Assembly: GCA_020852955.1 (NCBI GenBank)
Contig: JADYZW010000012.1
Span: 1 to 52,677 of the forward strand
Source of the DNA: Deltaproteobacteria bacterium
Lineage (GTDB): Bacteria > Desulfobacterota > Binatia > UTPRO1
Length of the DNA: 52,677 nt
Direction: 5' to 3'
The position numbers were made by a program, and so were the translations under genes. Below the pieces are notes generated by a model. The model worked only from the letters and a program-made list of their open reading frames with translations, was not told the DNA's origin and did no database searches. Positions 8,743 through 16,844 of this stretch are shown piece after piece. Positions within the stretch are counted from its first letter, which is position 1. Each line of letters starts with the position of its first letter.

Positions 8743-8872
8743 ATCGACAGGTTCGCGAAGCCCCTTGAGTCCTAGCCCGTGGCCGGCCGGATCTCCTCCG
8801 GACCCGGGTACCGTCGGTTCGGCCAACCTGCTAGCACCGCCGAACGTCGTAACACCCGCCCGAGGACGCCCG

Positions 8873-10951
8873 ATGTTCACACCCGAGCTCGCCCCCTACC
8901 TGCAGCCTTCCCCCTGCGTCGAAAGCGACGCCCCCGCCGTCCGCGCCTTCGCCGCACGCGTCACCGAGGGCGCGGCGAACGATCGTGAGCGTGCCGTCCG
9001 CCTCTTCTACGCGGTCCGCGACGAGATCCGATACGATCCGTACGGCATCGTCCTCACACCCGAGTTCCTCGGCGCTTCGAGCGTCCTCGCACGCGGGGCC
9101 GGCTTCTGCGTCGCGAAGGCGGTCGTGCTCGCGGCCGCCGCGCGCGCCGTCGGCATTCCGGCTCGCCTCGGCTTCGCCGACGTCCGGAACCACCTCACGA
9201 CCGAGCGACTGCGCGCCCACATGGGCACCGACGTCTTCGTCTTCCACGGCTTCACGGAGTTGTTTCTCGGCGGCCGGTGGGTGAAAGCGACGCCGACCTT
9301 CAACCGATCCCTGTGCGACCGCTTCGGTGTCACGCCGCTCGAGTTCGACGGGATGTCCGACAGCCTGCTGCACCCGTTCGACGCCGCCGGCCAGCGGCAC
9401 ATGGAATACCTGCGCGACCGGGGGACCGGCGTCGACGTCCCGTTCGACGAGATGCGCGCCGTTTTCGCCGAGTACTATGCCGGACTCGCGGACGACGCCT
9501 CGCGCGGCGACTTCGAACGCGAAGCCGAGGCCGACCGCGCACGCGCCGGCGGCGGGTGGGATCCCGCGCTCGATGGCGTCCCGGCAGCGCGCCTGGTAGC
9601 GACGACGACAGCCATGGCGATTCCGACCCGACACGCACCCAACCTCCCGGGCAGCGGCATCCGGCTCGTCCCGGACATGCCGATCTGCCAGACCGATCTC
9701 CCGATCGACTGGTACCAGCCCGAGTTCCAGCCGTACGCCGAAGAGTATCTCGCCCTTCCCGACCGCCTTCCTGAGACGGTGCTGCCCTGGATGGACGCCT
9801 ACATCCGCCCGGCGCTCGCCGCGCTCGGCGAGCGCGTGATGCTGCTCGCCCACTACTACATGGGCGGCGAGATCGTGAAGCTCGTCGAGCGCTATGGCGG
9901 ACACATCGCCGACTCCTACCAGCTCGCGCTCCAGACCCAGCGCCACCCCGAAGTGAAGATCTTCGTCGAGTCGGCCGTTCATTTCATGGCCGAGTCGATC
10001 GCGATTCTCGCGCGCCCCGACCAGGACGTCTGGATCACCAACCCGAAGTCCGGCTGCACCATGGAGATGCTGGCGAAGGACTACATGGTGACGCCCGTGT
10101 TCGACGACCTGCACGCGCGCTACGGCGACGACCTGCTCGTGATCGCCTACATGAACACGTCGGGACGCGTGAAGGCGCTCGCGGGCCGGACGGGCGGCGC
10201 CGTCTGCACGAGCTCCAACGCCAAGGCCGTGGTGGACTGGGCGCTCCGGCAGAACACGAAGATCTTCTTCGTCCCCGATCGGCATCTCGGCGAGGTCGTC
10301 GCGGGCTGGTGCGGGCTCGGCCCGGATGCGCTCTTCCAGTGGCCCGGCGGCCTCGACGGCTCGGCGCAGTCGATCGCCGCCCTTCCCGCCGCCGAGCGCG
10401 AGCGGCTCGACCGCGCGCGCATGGTGCTCTGGGGAAGCTTCTGCGGCGTCCACACGGTCTTCACACCGGCGCAGGTCGCGTACTGGCGCGGCCGCGGTTA
10501 CCGCGTCCTGGCCCACCCGGAGTGTCCGAAGGTCGTCGTCGACGTCGCGGACGGCGCCGGCTCGACGAGCTATCTGTGGAAGGCGATGACCGACGCCCGG
10601 CCCGGCGACAAGCTCGCCATCGCAACCGAGGGGCATTTCGTGCGGAACGCGCGCACGCAAGGCGCGCTCCGCGGCGTCGAGGTGGTCAACCTGGCCGACG
10701 TCCCGCGCGAGCAATTCGGAGGCATGGGGTGCGGGTGCGCGACCATGTCGCGGAACGACCCGCCGCACCTCGTCGCGATCCTCGATCTCCTGCGCCGGGG
10801 CGCTCCGCCCGACTTGAACCACGTGCTGCCGGGCGACGCCGTGAACGAGCACACGGGCACGCGCGAACGCTTGCCCGACGCCGAGCGCGCCGTCCTCATC
10901 CGCGACGCGCGGCGCGCTCTGGAGCAGATGATCGCGATCACCGAGCGCTAG
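8873..10951 (+). CDS. nadA: Fusion of transglutaminase-like domain and quinolinate synthase NadA
   Basis: One continuous 692-codon frame encodes two enzymes. Residues about 1-215 are a transglutaminase-like fold with Cys79 in GAGFCVAKAV and His125 in FVFHGFTELF; the usual third-residue region reads WVKATPTFN. From about residue 285 the protein is NadA, which condenses iminoaspartate with dihydroxyacetone phosphate to quinolinate using a [4Fe-4S] cluster. Candidate cluster ligands are Cys395 (KSGCTMEML), Cys524 (SFCGVHTVF) and Cys620 or 622 (GMGCGCATMSRN). The substrate motif reads AHYYMGGEI. The ATG at 8873 has GAGGAC upstream. No nadB or nadC is beside it. The stop overlaps that of the convergent UspA gene. 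The fusion is unusual; the job of the N-terminal domain is unknown. Confidence 0.9.
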   Translation: MFTPELAPYLQPSPCVESDAPAVRAFAARVTEGAANDRERAVRLFYAVRDEIRYDPYGIVLTPEFLGASSVLARGAGFCVAKAVVLAAAARAVGIPARLGFADVRNHLTTERLRAHMGTDVFVFHGFTELFLGGRWVKATPTFNRSLCDRFGVTPLEFDGMSDSLLHPFDAAGQRHMEYLRDRGTGVDVPFDEMRAVFAEYYAGLADDASRGDFEREAEADRARAGGGWDPALDGVPAARLVATTTAMAIPTRHAPNLPGSGIRLVPDMPICQTDLPIDWYQPEFQPYAEEYLALPDRLPETVLPWMDAYIRPALAALGERVMLLAHYYMGGEIVKLVERYGGHIADSYQLALQTQRHPEVKIFVESAVHFMAESIAILARPDQDVWITNPKSGCTMEMLAKDYMVTPVFDDLHARYGDDLLVIAYMNTSGRVKALAGRTGGAVCTSSNAKAVVDWALRQNTKIFFVPDRHLGEVVAGWCGLGPDALFQWPGGLDGSAQSIAALPAAERERLDRARMVLWGSFCGVHTVFTPAQVAYWRGRGYRVLAHPECPKVVVDVADGAGSTSYLWKAMTDARPGDKLAIATEGHFVRNARTQGALRGVEVVNLADVPREQFGGMGCGCATMSRNDPPHLVAILDLLRRGAPPDLNHVLPGDAVNEHTGTRERLPDAERAVLIRDARRALEQMIAITER

Positions 10952-11478
10952 ACATCGGCGCGGGCCTTCCGCTTGCCGCGGGGCCGCGTACCGGCAGTGC
11001 GGCGGCCGCGCGTCAGGCGCGCCGCCGTCTTCGGGTGTACCGTGAGGACGGGCACGGTCGCGTGCCGCACCACCTTCTCTGCGACGCTTCCCATCAGGAG
11101 ATGCCCGAGCCCGGTGCGGCCGAGCGTCGTCATCACGATCAGGTCGGCGCTCTTCGCCGCGGCGAGGATCGACGTCAGGGGATCCGCCAGCTCGACCCGG
11201 TACCGGAGACGCGCCGAGGCTTCGCGCCCGACCGCCCGCTCCGCGGTGCGCGCCAACTGGCGCTTCACGTCGGCGACCACCGCCGGCGTGGGCGCCCACG
11301 CCAGATCGGCGGCGGGTCCTCCCATCGAGGAGTACACCGGCGGGAGCGCGTGCAGCACGGTGACGGCGCCCTCGGATCCGGCGAGGCCCACCGCGATCTC
11401 GAGCGCGCGCGTCGCGTGATCCGAGAAGTCGTGCGGCACGAGGATCCGGCGGCACAGGCGGTTCGTCATCTCGCTCAT
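10948..11478 (-). CDS. Universal stress protein (UspA family)
   Basis: The protein has about 176 residues from the ATG at 11478, which has GGGGAG upstream. It has one Usp fold: RILVPHDFSDHATRALE at the N terminus and the nucleotide-binding signature G-x2-G-x9-G-S in TLGRTGLGHLLMGSVAE, followed by PVLTVHP. The C-terminal 20 residues are Arg/Lys-rich. It is likely an ATP-binding stress protein of the cytoplasm. Its stop shares bases with the stop of the nadA fusion, and it is divergent from the thioesterase gene with 32 bp between starts. Confidence 0.9.
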   Translation of the reverse strand: MSEMTNRLCRRILVPHDFSDHATRALEIAVGLAGSEGAVTVLHALPPVYSSMGGPAADLAWAPTPAVVADVKRQLARTAERAVGREASARLRYRVELADPLTSILAAAKSADLIVMTTLGRTGLGHLLMGSVAEKVVRHATVPVLTVHPKTAARLTRGRRTAGTRPRGKRKARADV

Positions 11479-11510
11479 CTCGTGCTCCCCCCGGCGGCGC
11501 GCGCGCCGCG

Positions 11511-11993
11511 ATGCTTGCGTTAACGCTCCGCTCGCGCCACTACCTCGGCGTGCCCTCCGAATCAACGCGATCCCCCGCCCTCGCCAGCGGCTTCGACACG
11601 GCACTCGGCATCCGGGTCGTCCACAGCGGCCCCGACGAAGTCGTGCTCGAGTACGATATCGACGACCGCCATCGCCAGCCGTACGGCATCGTGCACGGCG
11701 GCATGCACTGCGCCGTCGTCGAGACCGCCTGCTCGATCGGCGCCGCGATGGCCGCCGCCGCGCGCAACCAGGCCGTCGTCGGCGTAGAGAACCACACGAG
11801 CTTCGTCCATGCGGTTCGGACGGGGCGCGTCACCGTCACGGCGCGTCCGTTGACGCGAGGGCGTCGTTCGCAGCTCTGGCAGGCTGATGCGCGGACCGCC
11901 GACGGCACCCTGGTCGCGAGCGGGCGCGTCCGACTGCTCGCGCTCGATGCCGGCGCCCCGCTCGCCGGGAAAGCCGTGGCCACGAAGCGCTGA
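11511..11993 (+). CDS. PaaI-type hotdog thioesterase
   Basis: The 160-residue protein has the hotdog thioesterase signature YGIVHGGMHCAVVETACSIG, followed by VGVENHTSFVHAVRTG. These enzymes hydrolyse acyl-CoA thioesters, often aryl- or medium-chain acyl-CoA. It fits the lipid and CoA genes downstream. The ATG at 11511 lacks a clear ribosome site; a GTG at 11550 is an alternative that would remove 13 residues. Confidence 0.88.
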   Translation: MLALTLRSRHYLGVPSESTRSPALASGFDTALGIRVVHSGPDEVVLEYDIDDRHRQPYGIVHGGMHCAVVETACSIGAAMAAAARNQAVVGVENHTSFVHAVRTGRVTVTARPLTRGRRSQLWQADARTADGTLVASGRVRLLALDAGAPLAGKAVATKR

Positions 11994-12024
11994 GCGACGG
12001 ACGCCGCCGTCGTTCGGGAAACCC

Positions 12025-12050
12025 CGCGCCGCTCGCCGCCGTGCGGCGCG
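12025..12050. terminator. Hairpin between convergent thioesterase and crotonase genes
   Basis: An 8-bp stem (CGCGCCGC at 12025-12032 with GCGGCGCG at 12043-12050) encloses a 10-base loop. It sits between two convergent stops at 11993 and 12125. No T run is present. Confidence 0.4.
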
Positions 12051-12124
12051 CCAATCGACGCCCGCGACCACGCCGACCCGCGGCGCGCGGCCACGCCACG
12101 CCCCGTAGTCTCCAGGACGCCTCG

Positions 12125-12976
12125 TCAGTACTTCGGCGGATGGCTCGCGGCGTGCTCGACGACGTCCCGCCGGGGCATATCCGTGTACACGGGCTTGCGG
12201 TTCTCGCGCCGGGCGCGGATGCACTCGACCAGGTTCTCCGTGTTGCCAAGGAGGAGCTGGTTGCGGTCCTCGAGATCGACCGCGGCGGTGAGGCTCGTCG
12301 TCTCGAGGTTTGCCCAGCACACCTTCTTGGTCATCTGCAGACCGAAGGCGCTGAACTCGCACATGCGCTCGGCGGCCTCGACGGCCGCCGCGACGACGTC
12401 TCCGTTCGGAACGACGCGCGATACGAGCCCGATGCGCTCCGCCTCCTCGGCGCCCACCTTGCGGCCCGTCAGCAGGAGATCATTGGCCCGCGAAGCCCCG
12501 ATCAAGCGCGGCAGGAGCCAGCTCGCGCCGAGCTCGGTCGAGGTGAGGCCATTCACGATCCCCGTGGCGTTGAACTCGGCCGACGCCGCGGCGAAGCGGA
12601 CGTCGGCCCCGAGCGACAGGCACATGCCGCCACCGTACGCGGGACCGTTGATCGCCGCGATCACCGGCTGCGGCAGATCGCGCAGCGCCGGCACGATACG
12701 CGAGAAATGACCCATCGCCAGCATGCCGATCCGCGCGAGCGACATGTCGTCGATGCCCGGGATCATGCCGGGATCCTCGAGGTCGAGACCGGAGCAGAAA
12801 CCGCGCCCCTCGCCCGTCAGGACGACGACCCAGGCGGCGTTGTCGGCCCCGACGCGTCGCAACGTCTCGTAGAGCGCCGTCATGAGCTCGAACGACATGG
12901 CGTTCAGCCGATGCGGGCGGTTCAGGCGCACGACGGTCACGTGCGGACGCGGCTTCTCGGTGAGGACGAGGCTCAT
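12125..12976 (-). CDS. Enoyl-CoA hydratase/isomerase (crotonase) family protein
   Basis: The 283-residue protein has the crotonase fold: oxyanion-hole segments GRGFCSGLDLE (58-67) and NGPAYGGGM (110-118), and the CoA-binding core up to LPRLIG. The two glutamates of classic enoyl-CoA hydratase are not conserved. The GGGxE position holds Cys119 and the PE position holds Gly139. An acidic residue is present further on in LTSTELG (Glu148), resembling a subfamily that has CDxG there. Hydratase activity is therefore not certain; isomerase or hydrolase activity is possible. The ATG is preceded by GGAG at good spacing. Confidence 0.88.
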   Translation of the reverse strand: MSLVLTEKPRPHVTVVRLNRPHRLNAMSFELMTALYETLRRVGADNAAWVVVLTGEGRGFCSGLDLEDPGMIPGIDDMSLARIGMLAMGHFSRIVPALRDLPQPVIAAINGPAYGGGMCLSLGADVRFAAASAEFNATGIVNGLTSTELGASWLLPRLIGASRANDLLLTGRKVGAEEAERIGLVSRVVPNGDVVAAAVEAAERMCEFSAFGLQMTKKVCWANLETTSLTAAVDLEDRNQLLLGNTENLVECIRARRENRKPVYTDMPRRDVVEHAASHPPKY

Positions 12977-13280
12977 GAAGGGTCTCCTGCGCGCCGGGTC
13001 GACGCGCCGCTACGCAGTGGCCGAACGTCGCCGCGCCATCGCGGCGCGGGCGACACGGGACCGTCGTCGATGACGCTGAGAGTCTTCTGGTTCATGACCG
13101 GCCCCGACGCGGAAGCGACGCGCGAGGCTACAGCCCGCTCCTCGCCGTCGTCAAGACGACCGATGACGACGACGCACTGCCCCGCACGACCGCTGCCGCA
13201 TGTCATCGCAACCTCGGCCGCGGCCGCGTAGCCCGTGGCCCGGCTTGCGCCTCCCGGAACGGGCTGCCACAACCGCGCGC
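12977..13280. other. Gap between divergent crotonase and Ddn-like genes
   Basis: About 300 bp without a credible gene. It should hold the promoters of both divergent genes, but no good -35/-10 pair stands out. A perfect 7-bp hairpin (CGCCGCG, loop CCAT, CGCGGCG) occupies 13029-13046. The frame of the downstream gene stays open to 13200, but that extension is Pro/Arg-rich and looks like leader. Confidence 0.4.
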
Positions 13281-13745
13281 ATGTGGGAGGTCACGCGGCG
13301 CTCGTTGAAGATCGCTGGCGAGCACGGTCTCTGGAGGATCGTCAACTGGATGCACACGCGTCTCTACCGCCTGACGCGCGGCAAGATCGGCCACCGGGCC
13401 GCCGGCCTCGCGAGCCTCCTGCTGACGACGACCGGCCGCCGCTCGGGCGCGCGACGCACGGTGGCCCTCACCTACGTTCCCGACGGCGGCGATTACGTCG
13501 TGGTCGCCTCCAACGGCGGCGCCGACCGCGACCCGGCATGGTGGCTGAACCTGCAAGCGAGGCCCGACGCCGTCGTCCAGGTCGGGGCGAGTCGCGTGCC
13601 CGTCGTCGCCTACGCCGCCGACCCGGACGAGCGCCACCGTCTCTGGCCCCTGCTCGCCGCGTCCAATCCGTTCTACACACGTTACCAGGTGCTCACCCCG
13701 CGCCCGATTCCGGTCGTCGTGCTGCGTCCCCGGACCCGGACGTGA
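13281..13745 (+). CDS. Deazaflavin-dependent nitroreductase-family protein (DUF385/Ddn-like)
   Basis: About 154 residues from the ATG at 13281, matching the size of mycobacterial Ddn. The motif LLLTTTGRRSGARRTVALTYVPDG, written here as two parts LLLTTTGRRSG and RRTVALTYV, followed by VVVASNGGADRDPAWWLNL, is diagnostic of this split-barrel family. Members bind F420 or flavin and reduce quinones or nitro compounds. Cofactor genes are not in this window. An N-terminal extension to 13200 is possible. The small secreted protein gene follows after 20 bp. Confidence 0.85.
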   Translation: MWEVTRRSLKIAGEHGLWRIVNWMHTRLYRLTRGKIGHRAAGLASLLLTTTGRRSGARRTVALTYVPDGGDYVVVASNGGADRDPAWWLNLQARPDAVVQVGASRVPVVAYAADPDERHRLWPLLAASNPFYTRYQVLTPRPIPVVVLRPRTRT

Positions 13746-13754
13746 ACCCGCTCC

Positions 13755-13760
13755 AGGAGG
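13755..13760 (+). promoter_or_regulatory. Strong Shine-Dalgarno site for the small secreted protein
   Basis: AGGAGG ends five bases before the ATG at 13766 and decides that start in an otherwise ambiguous frame. Confidence 0.75.
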
Positions 13761-13765
13761 ATCCC

Positions 13766-14044
13766 ATGTCGATGCGTTCCACCCTGCTCCACCGCTGCGC
13801 AGCACCGCTGCTCGCTCTCGCCCTGCTCACCGCAGCCCCCACCGCGCCCGCCTTCGCCGACCGCTACGACCGCGACCGCTACGAGGATCGGCGGGGCGGC
13901 TACAACGACGAGTACATCTTCATCGCCACCAAGAGCGCGCTCGATCTCGACGTCCATCCCGTCGCGAAGGTGCCGCTCGTACCGTTCACCTTGATCCTCG
14001 ACCTCGTCGCCCTCCCGTTCGAGGTGATCGCCGGCGTGTTCTAG
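13766..14044 (+). CDS. Small exported protein, YceK/YidQ-like C terminus
   Basis: A 92-residue protein with a signal peptide: positive start, hydrophobic 13-24, cleavage probably after AFA at 31. The mature part begins with a short Asp/Arg/Tyr-rich stretch (DRYDRDRYEDRR). It ends in a hydrophobic segment, PLVPFTLILDLVALPFEV, that resembles YceK/YidQ (DUF1375) envelope proteins. No lipobox cysteine aligns well. It is probably periplasmic or envelope-associated. The function is unknown and the family match is tentative. Confidence 0.75.
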   Translation: MSMRSTLLHRCAAPLLALALLTAAPTAPAFADRYDRDRYEDRRGGYNDEYIFIATKSALDLDVHPVAKVPLVPFTLILDLVALPFEVIAGVF

Positions 14045-14122
14045 CCGTCCTGGCCCGCCCGCGGGGGGAATCTCCCGGCCGCGCGGGGACGATCCGGGGA
14101 GGCAAGCGACACGGGTCTCCGC

Positions 14123-14128
14123 TATAGT
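14123..14128 (+). promoter_or_regulatory. Candidate -10 element upstream of the wax ester synthase
   Basis: TATAGT is close to the sigma-70 -10 consensus in a very GC-rich background and lies 36 bp before the ATG at 14165. The -35 region at the usual distance is weak. Confidence 0.4.
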
Positions 14129-14164
14129 AGCGAGCCAAAACCACGGCCACCGGAGCCCGCCCTC

Positions 14165-15577
14165 ATGCCGAGCTACGCCTTCGACCGCCTCTCCGTCGTC
14201 GACAACTCGTTTCTCGCGATCGAGAGCCCGACCACGCCCCAGCACGTCGCCGCCGTGTTGGTCCTGGACGCGGCTTCCCTGTCGCAACCCGACGACGGCA
14301 TCGACATCGACACGATCCGCACCTACATCGAGTCGCGCCTGCACCTGATCCCGCGTTACCGCCAGCGGCTCGCCACCGTGCCGCTCGGCAACCGCCTGGT
14401 CTGGGTGGACGACGAGCACTTCAACATCCACTACCACGTACGCCATGCGAGTCTGCCGCGTCCGGGCGACGAGCGGCAGCTGAAGCGTCTCGCGGCTCGC
14501 ATCGTCTCCCAGCAGCTCGATCGCGCGAAGCCCCTCTGGGAGATCTGGGTGGTGGAGGGCCTCGATCGCCGCCGCTTCGCCCTCGTCGCAAAGACGCACC
14601 ACTGCATGGTCGACGGCGTCTCCGGCGTCGACCTCCTCGCGGTGCTGCTGAATCCGGCGCCCTCGGTGGAGTTCAGCCGGGGGCCGCGCTGGATCCCCCG
14701 CCCGGCGCCGACGCCCTTCCAGATCTTCCGCGACGAGTGGCTGCGCCGCCTCCGCGAACCGCTCGATCTCGTGCGGGAGACGCCGTGCGCGTTTGCCGCG
14801 CCCATCCGGATCCTCGGCGGTGTCCGGGAAGCCCTGAGCGCCCTCGGAGAGACGCTCGGCGTCGCCGCGCGCCCCGCGTCCCCGACCCCGATCAACGTGC
14901 CGATCGGTCCACACCGCCGCTACGACTGGCTTCCCCTCGATCTCGACGCCGTCAAGACGGTGAAGAACCGCCTCGGGGGAACCGTCAACGATATCGTCCT
15001 CGCGACCGTATCGGGGGCGCTCCGGACCTTCCTCGAGGGTCGGCGCGTGAACGTCGACGTCCTGGAGCTGCGCGCGAGCATCCCGGTCAGCATTCGCACG
15101 GACGAGCAGCGCGGCACCCTCGGCAACCAGATTGCGCTCTGGATCACCGAACTGCCGGTCGCGGAGCGCGACCCGCGCCGGCGGCTCGACAAGGTGCGCG
15201 CCGCCACCGCGCGCCTCAAGGAGTCCCGCCAGACGCTCGGCGCCCGCGTGCTCGCCGCCGTGAGCGAGTGGACGAGCACGACGCTGCTCTCGTCGGCGGT
15301 TCGCCTCAGCACGCGCTCGCGTCCGTTCAATCTCGTCGTAACGAACGTGCCGGGCCCGCAGATCCCGCTCTACCTGCTCGGCGCCGAGCTCCGCGAGTGC
15401 TATCCGATGCTGGCGCTCCTTCCGAACCAGGCGCTCGGCGTCGCGCTCTTCAGCTACGCCGGCCGGCTCTGCTGGGGCTTCATCGCCGACTGGGACCTCA
15501 TCCCCGACCTGCACGAGTTCGTGCTCGCGATCGAGGAGTCGTTCCGCGAGCTGCAGGCCGCCGCCGGGCTCGCGTGA
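14165..15577 (+). CDS. Wax ester synthase / diacylglycerol O-acyltransferase (WS/DGAT)
   Basis: The 470-residue protein has the family start (LSVVDNSFLAIE), PLWEIW at 123-128 and the catalytic HHCMVDG at 145-151. The conserved C-terminal blocks NDIVLATVSGAL and NLVVTNVPGPQ are also present. It should join acyl-CoA to fatty alcohols or diacylglycerol, making storage wax esters or triacylglycerol at the inner membrane. Length is normal for the family. It is monocistronic here, convergent with the cupin gene, and fits the nearby acyl-CoA genes. Confidence 0.95.
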   Translation: MPSYAFDRLSVVDNSFLAIESPTTPQHVAAVLVLDAASLSQPDDGIDIDTIRTYIESRLHLIPRYRQRLATVPLGNRLVWVDDEHFNIHYHVRHASLPRPGDERQLKRLAARIVSQQLDRAKPLWEIWVVEGLDRRRFALVAKTHHCMVDGVSGVDLLAVLLNPAPSVEFSRGPRWIPRPAPTPFQIFRDEWLRRLREPLDLVRETPCAFAAPIRILGGVREALSALGETLGVAARPASPTPINVPIGPHRRYDWLPLDLDAVKTVKNRLGGTVNDIVLATVSGALRTFLEGRRVNVDVLELRASIPVSIRTDEQRGTLGNQIALWITELPVAERDPRRRLDKVRAATARLKESRQTLGARVLAAVSEWTSTTLLSSAVRLSTRSRPFNLVVTNVPGPQIPLYLLGAELRECYPMLALLPNQALGVALFSYAGRLCWGFIADWDLIPDLHEFVLAIEESFRELQAAAGLA

Positions 15578-15624
15578 CACCGACACCCGGCGCGGCGCGT
15601 CGACGAGGGATGCCACGGATACGA

Positions 15625-15639
15625 GGCGGGCGGCCCGCC
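15625..15639. terminator. Short hairpin between WS/DGAT and the cupin operon
   Basis: GGCGGG, loop CGG, CCCGCC. It lies between convergent stops at 15577 and 15648. The stem is short and has no T run, so the call is weak. Confidence 0.3.
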
Positions 15640-15647
15640 GGGCCGGC

Positions 15648-16160
15648 TCACCCGACCCGGGTCAAGCGCTCGATCACGCCGCGGTGCCGGGGATGCTGCG
15701 CGAGCAGCGCCGCGCGGTCGGCGAGCTCGAACTCGGCGAAATCGAAGCCGGGCGCCACGGTACAGCCGACGAGCGCGTACGCGCCGCCCGAGGCGACCTC
15801 GGCGGCGAACCACGCGCCAGCCGGCACGACGACCTGCGGGAGCTCTCCGCGGGCCGGGTCGCGGCCGAGCTTCGCGATCGTGAGGCATCCGCCGCCGCCG
15901 CCCTCGAGGATCGCGAGCGTCACACCCTGCCCGGCGTAGGAGTGCCATACCTCGTCGGAGCGGATCCGGTGGAACGCGGAGAACGCGTCGCGCGTCAGGA
16001 GGAAATAGATCGCCGTCGAAAAGGCCCGGTCGCCCCCGAAGCCCGGGGGCAGCGCGGACGCCGCGATGCGCGCGGCCGCCCGGTACGTCTCGCGGAAGTA
16101 CCCGCCCTCGGGGTGGGGACGGAGGTCCAGACGCTCGATCCAGAACGCGGCGTCGTTCAC
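15648..16160 (-). CDS. Cupin protein of the DUF985 family
   Basis: About 170 residues from the GTG at 16160, whose GTGA overlaps the stop of the upstream gene. The N terminus WIERLDLRPHPEGGYFRETY and the block IYFLLTRDAFSAFHRIRSDEVWHSYAG are characteristic of DUF985 cupins, a beta-barrel family whose function is poorly defined. The C-terminal part VVVPAGAWFAAEV with LVGCTVAPGFDF completes the barrel. The longer frame to 16361 is an overlap shadow of the next gene. Confidence 0.88.
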   Translation of the reverse strand: MNDAAFWIERLDLRPHPEGGYFRETYRAAARIAASALPPGFGGDRAFSTAIYFLLTRDAFSAFHRIRSDEVWHSYAGQGVTLAILEGGGGGCLTIAKLGRDPARGELPQVVVPAGAWFAAEVASGGAYALVGCTVAPGFDFAEFELADRAALLAQHPRHRGVIERLTRVG

Positions 16161-16837
16161 GCCCGCAGGGAGTATACCCAGGTGCCGAGCCAGGCCAGCG
16201 ACAACAGATACGCGGCGAGCTCGATCGCCGGCAGCGCGATGACCGATGCGAAGCCGACCGCCGCCGCCAGGCCGAAGAGGGCGCCCGCCCACCGCCACCG
16301 GCTCGACTCCCGCCAGATCGGGTAGGCGACGAGCGCCGACGCCGCGAAGATCGCGTACCACTTCACGATCGTGAACGACCGCAAGCGCGCGAGCCCGTTC
16401 GCCAGGGCGGCCGGGTCGGTCGCCCCAGCGAGCGCCAGGAGCTCACGGTTCTCGAGGAGATCGCCGAGCCACATCACGCCCGGCAGCAGCAGCGCCATCC
16501 GTCCGATGCCGCCGGCGAGGCGACCGCGCGCGCGGAGCAGCAGCACGACTCCGACGTACAAGGCCGGGTACGCGATCATGAACAGGAAGTCCACGCGGTT
16601 GCCGCGGTTCATCCCCGCGACGGCCGCCACCCGTGCCGGGTCGTCTTTAGCTCCGAGGATCCCGAAGACGTGCTCGGGGGTCGACGCGAGCTCGAAGCCG
16701 ACGACCGGGCTCATGAAGCCCGGCACGTTCCGCTCGACCGGCGCCGCGGGGAAGATCGCCAGCATGACGACGGAGAGCGCGAGCACGGCAGCGCCGCTCA
16801 CGCGCAGCAGAAGGATGGCACGGCGCTCGTCGCTCAT
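16157..16837 (-). CDS. Polytopic membrane protein of unknown function
   Basis: A 226-residue integral membrane protein with about six helices, starting at an ATG (MSDERRAILLLRVSG). It has a conserved-looking loop, NRGNRVDFLFMIAYPALYVG, and a C-terminal helix ending in an Arg. I do not recognise a specific family. It sits 7 bp after the antiporter gene and overlaps the cupin gene, so it belongs to that operon. Confidence 0.7.
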   Translation of the reverse strand: MSDERRAILLLRVSGAAVLALSVVMLAIFPAAPVERNVPGFMSPVVGFELASTPEHVFGILGAKDDPARVAAVAGMNRGNRVDFLFMIAYPALYVGVVLLLRARGRLAGGIGRMALLLPGVMWLGDLLENRELLALAGATDPAALANGLARLRSFTIVKWYAIFAASALVAYPIWRESSRWRWAGALFGLAAAVGFASVIALPAIELAAYLLSLAWLGTWVYSLRA

Positions 16838-16844
16838 CGCCCCC

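Noticed and set aside
8831..11455. 874-codon minus-strand frame opposite the nadA fusion
   Set aside because: Biased, low-complexity composition with no motif, against intact transglutaminase and NadA motifs on the plus strand.
13682..15616. 644-codon minus-strand frame opposite the WS/DGAT gene
   Set aside because: Shadow of a gene with HHxxxDG and full-length family match.
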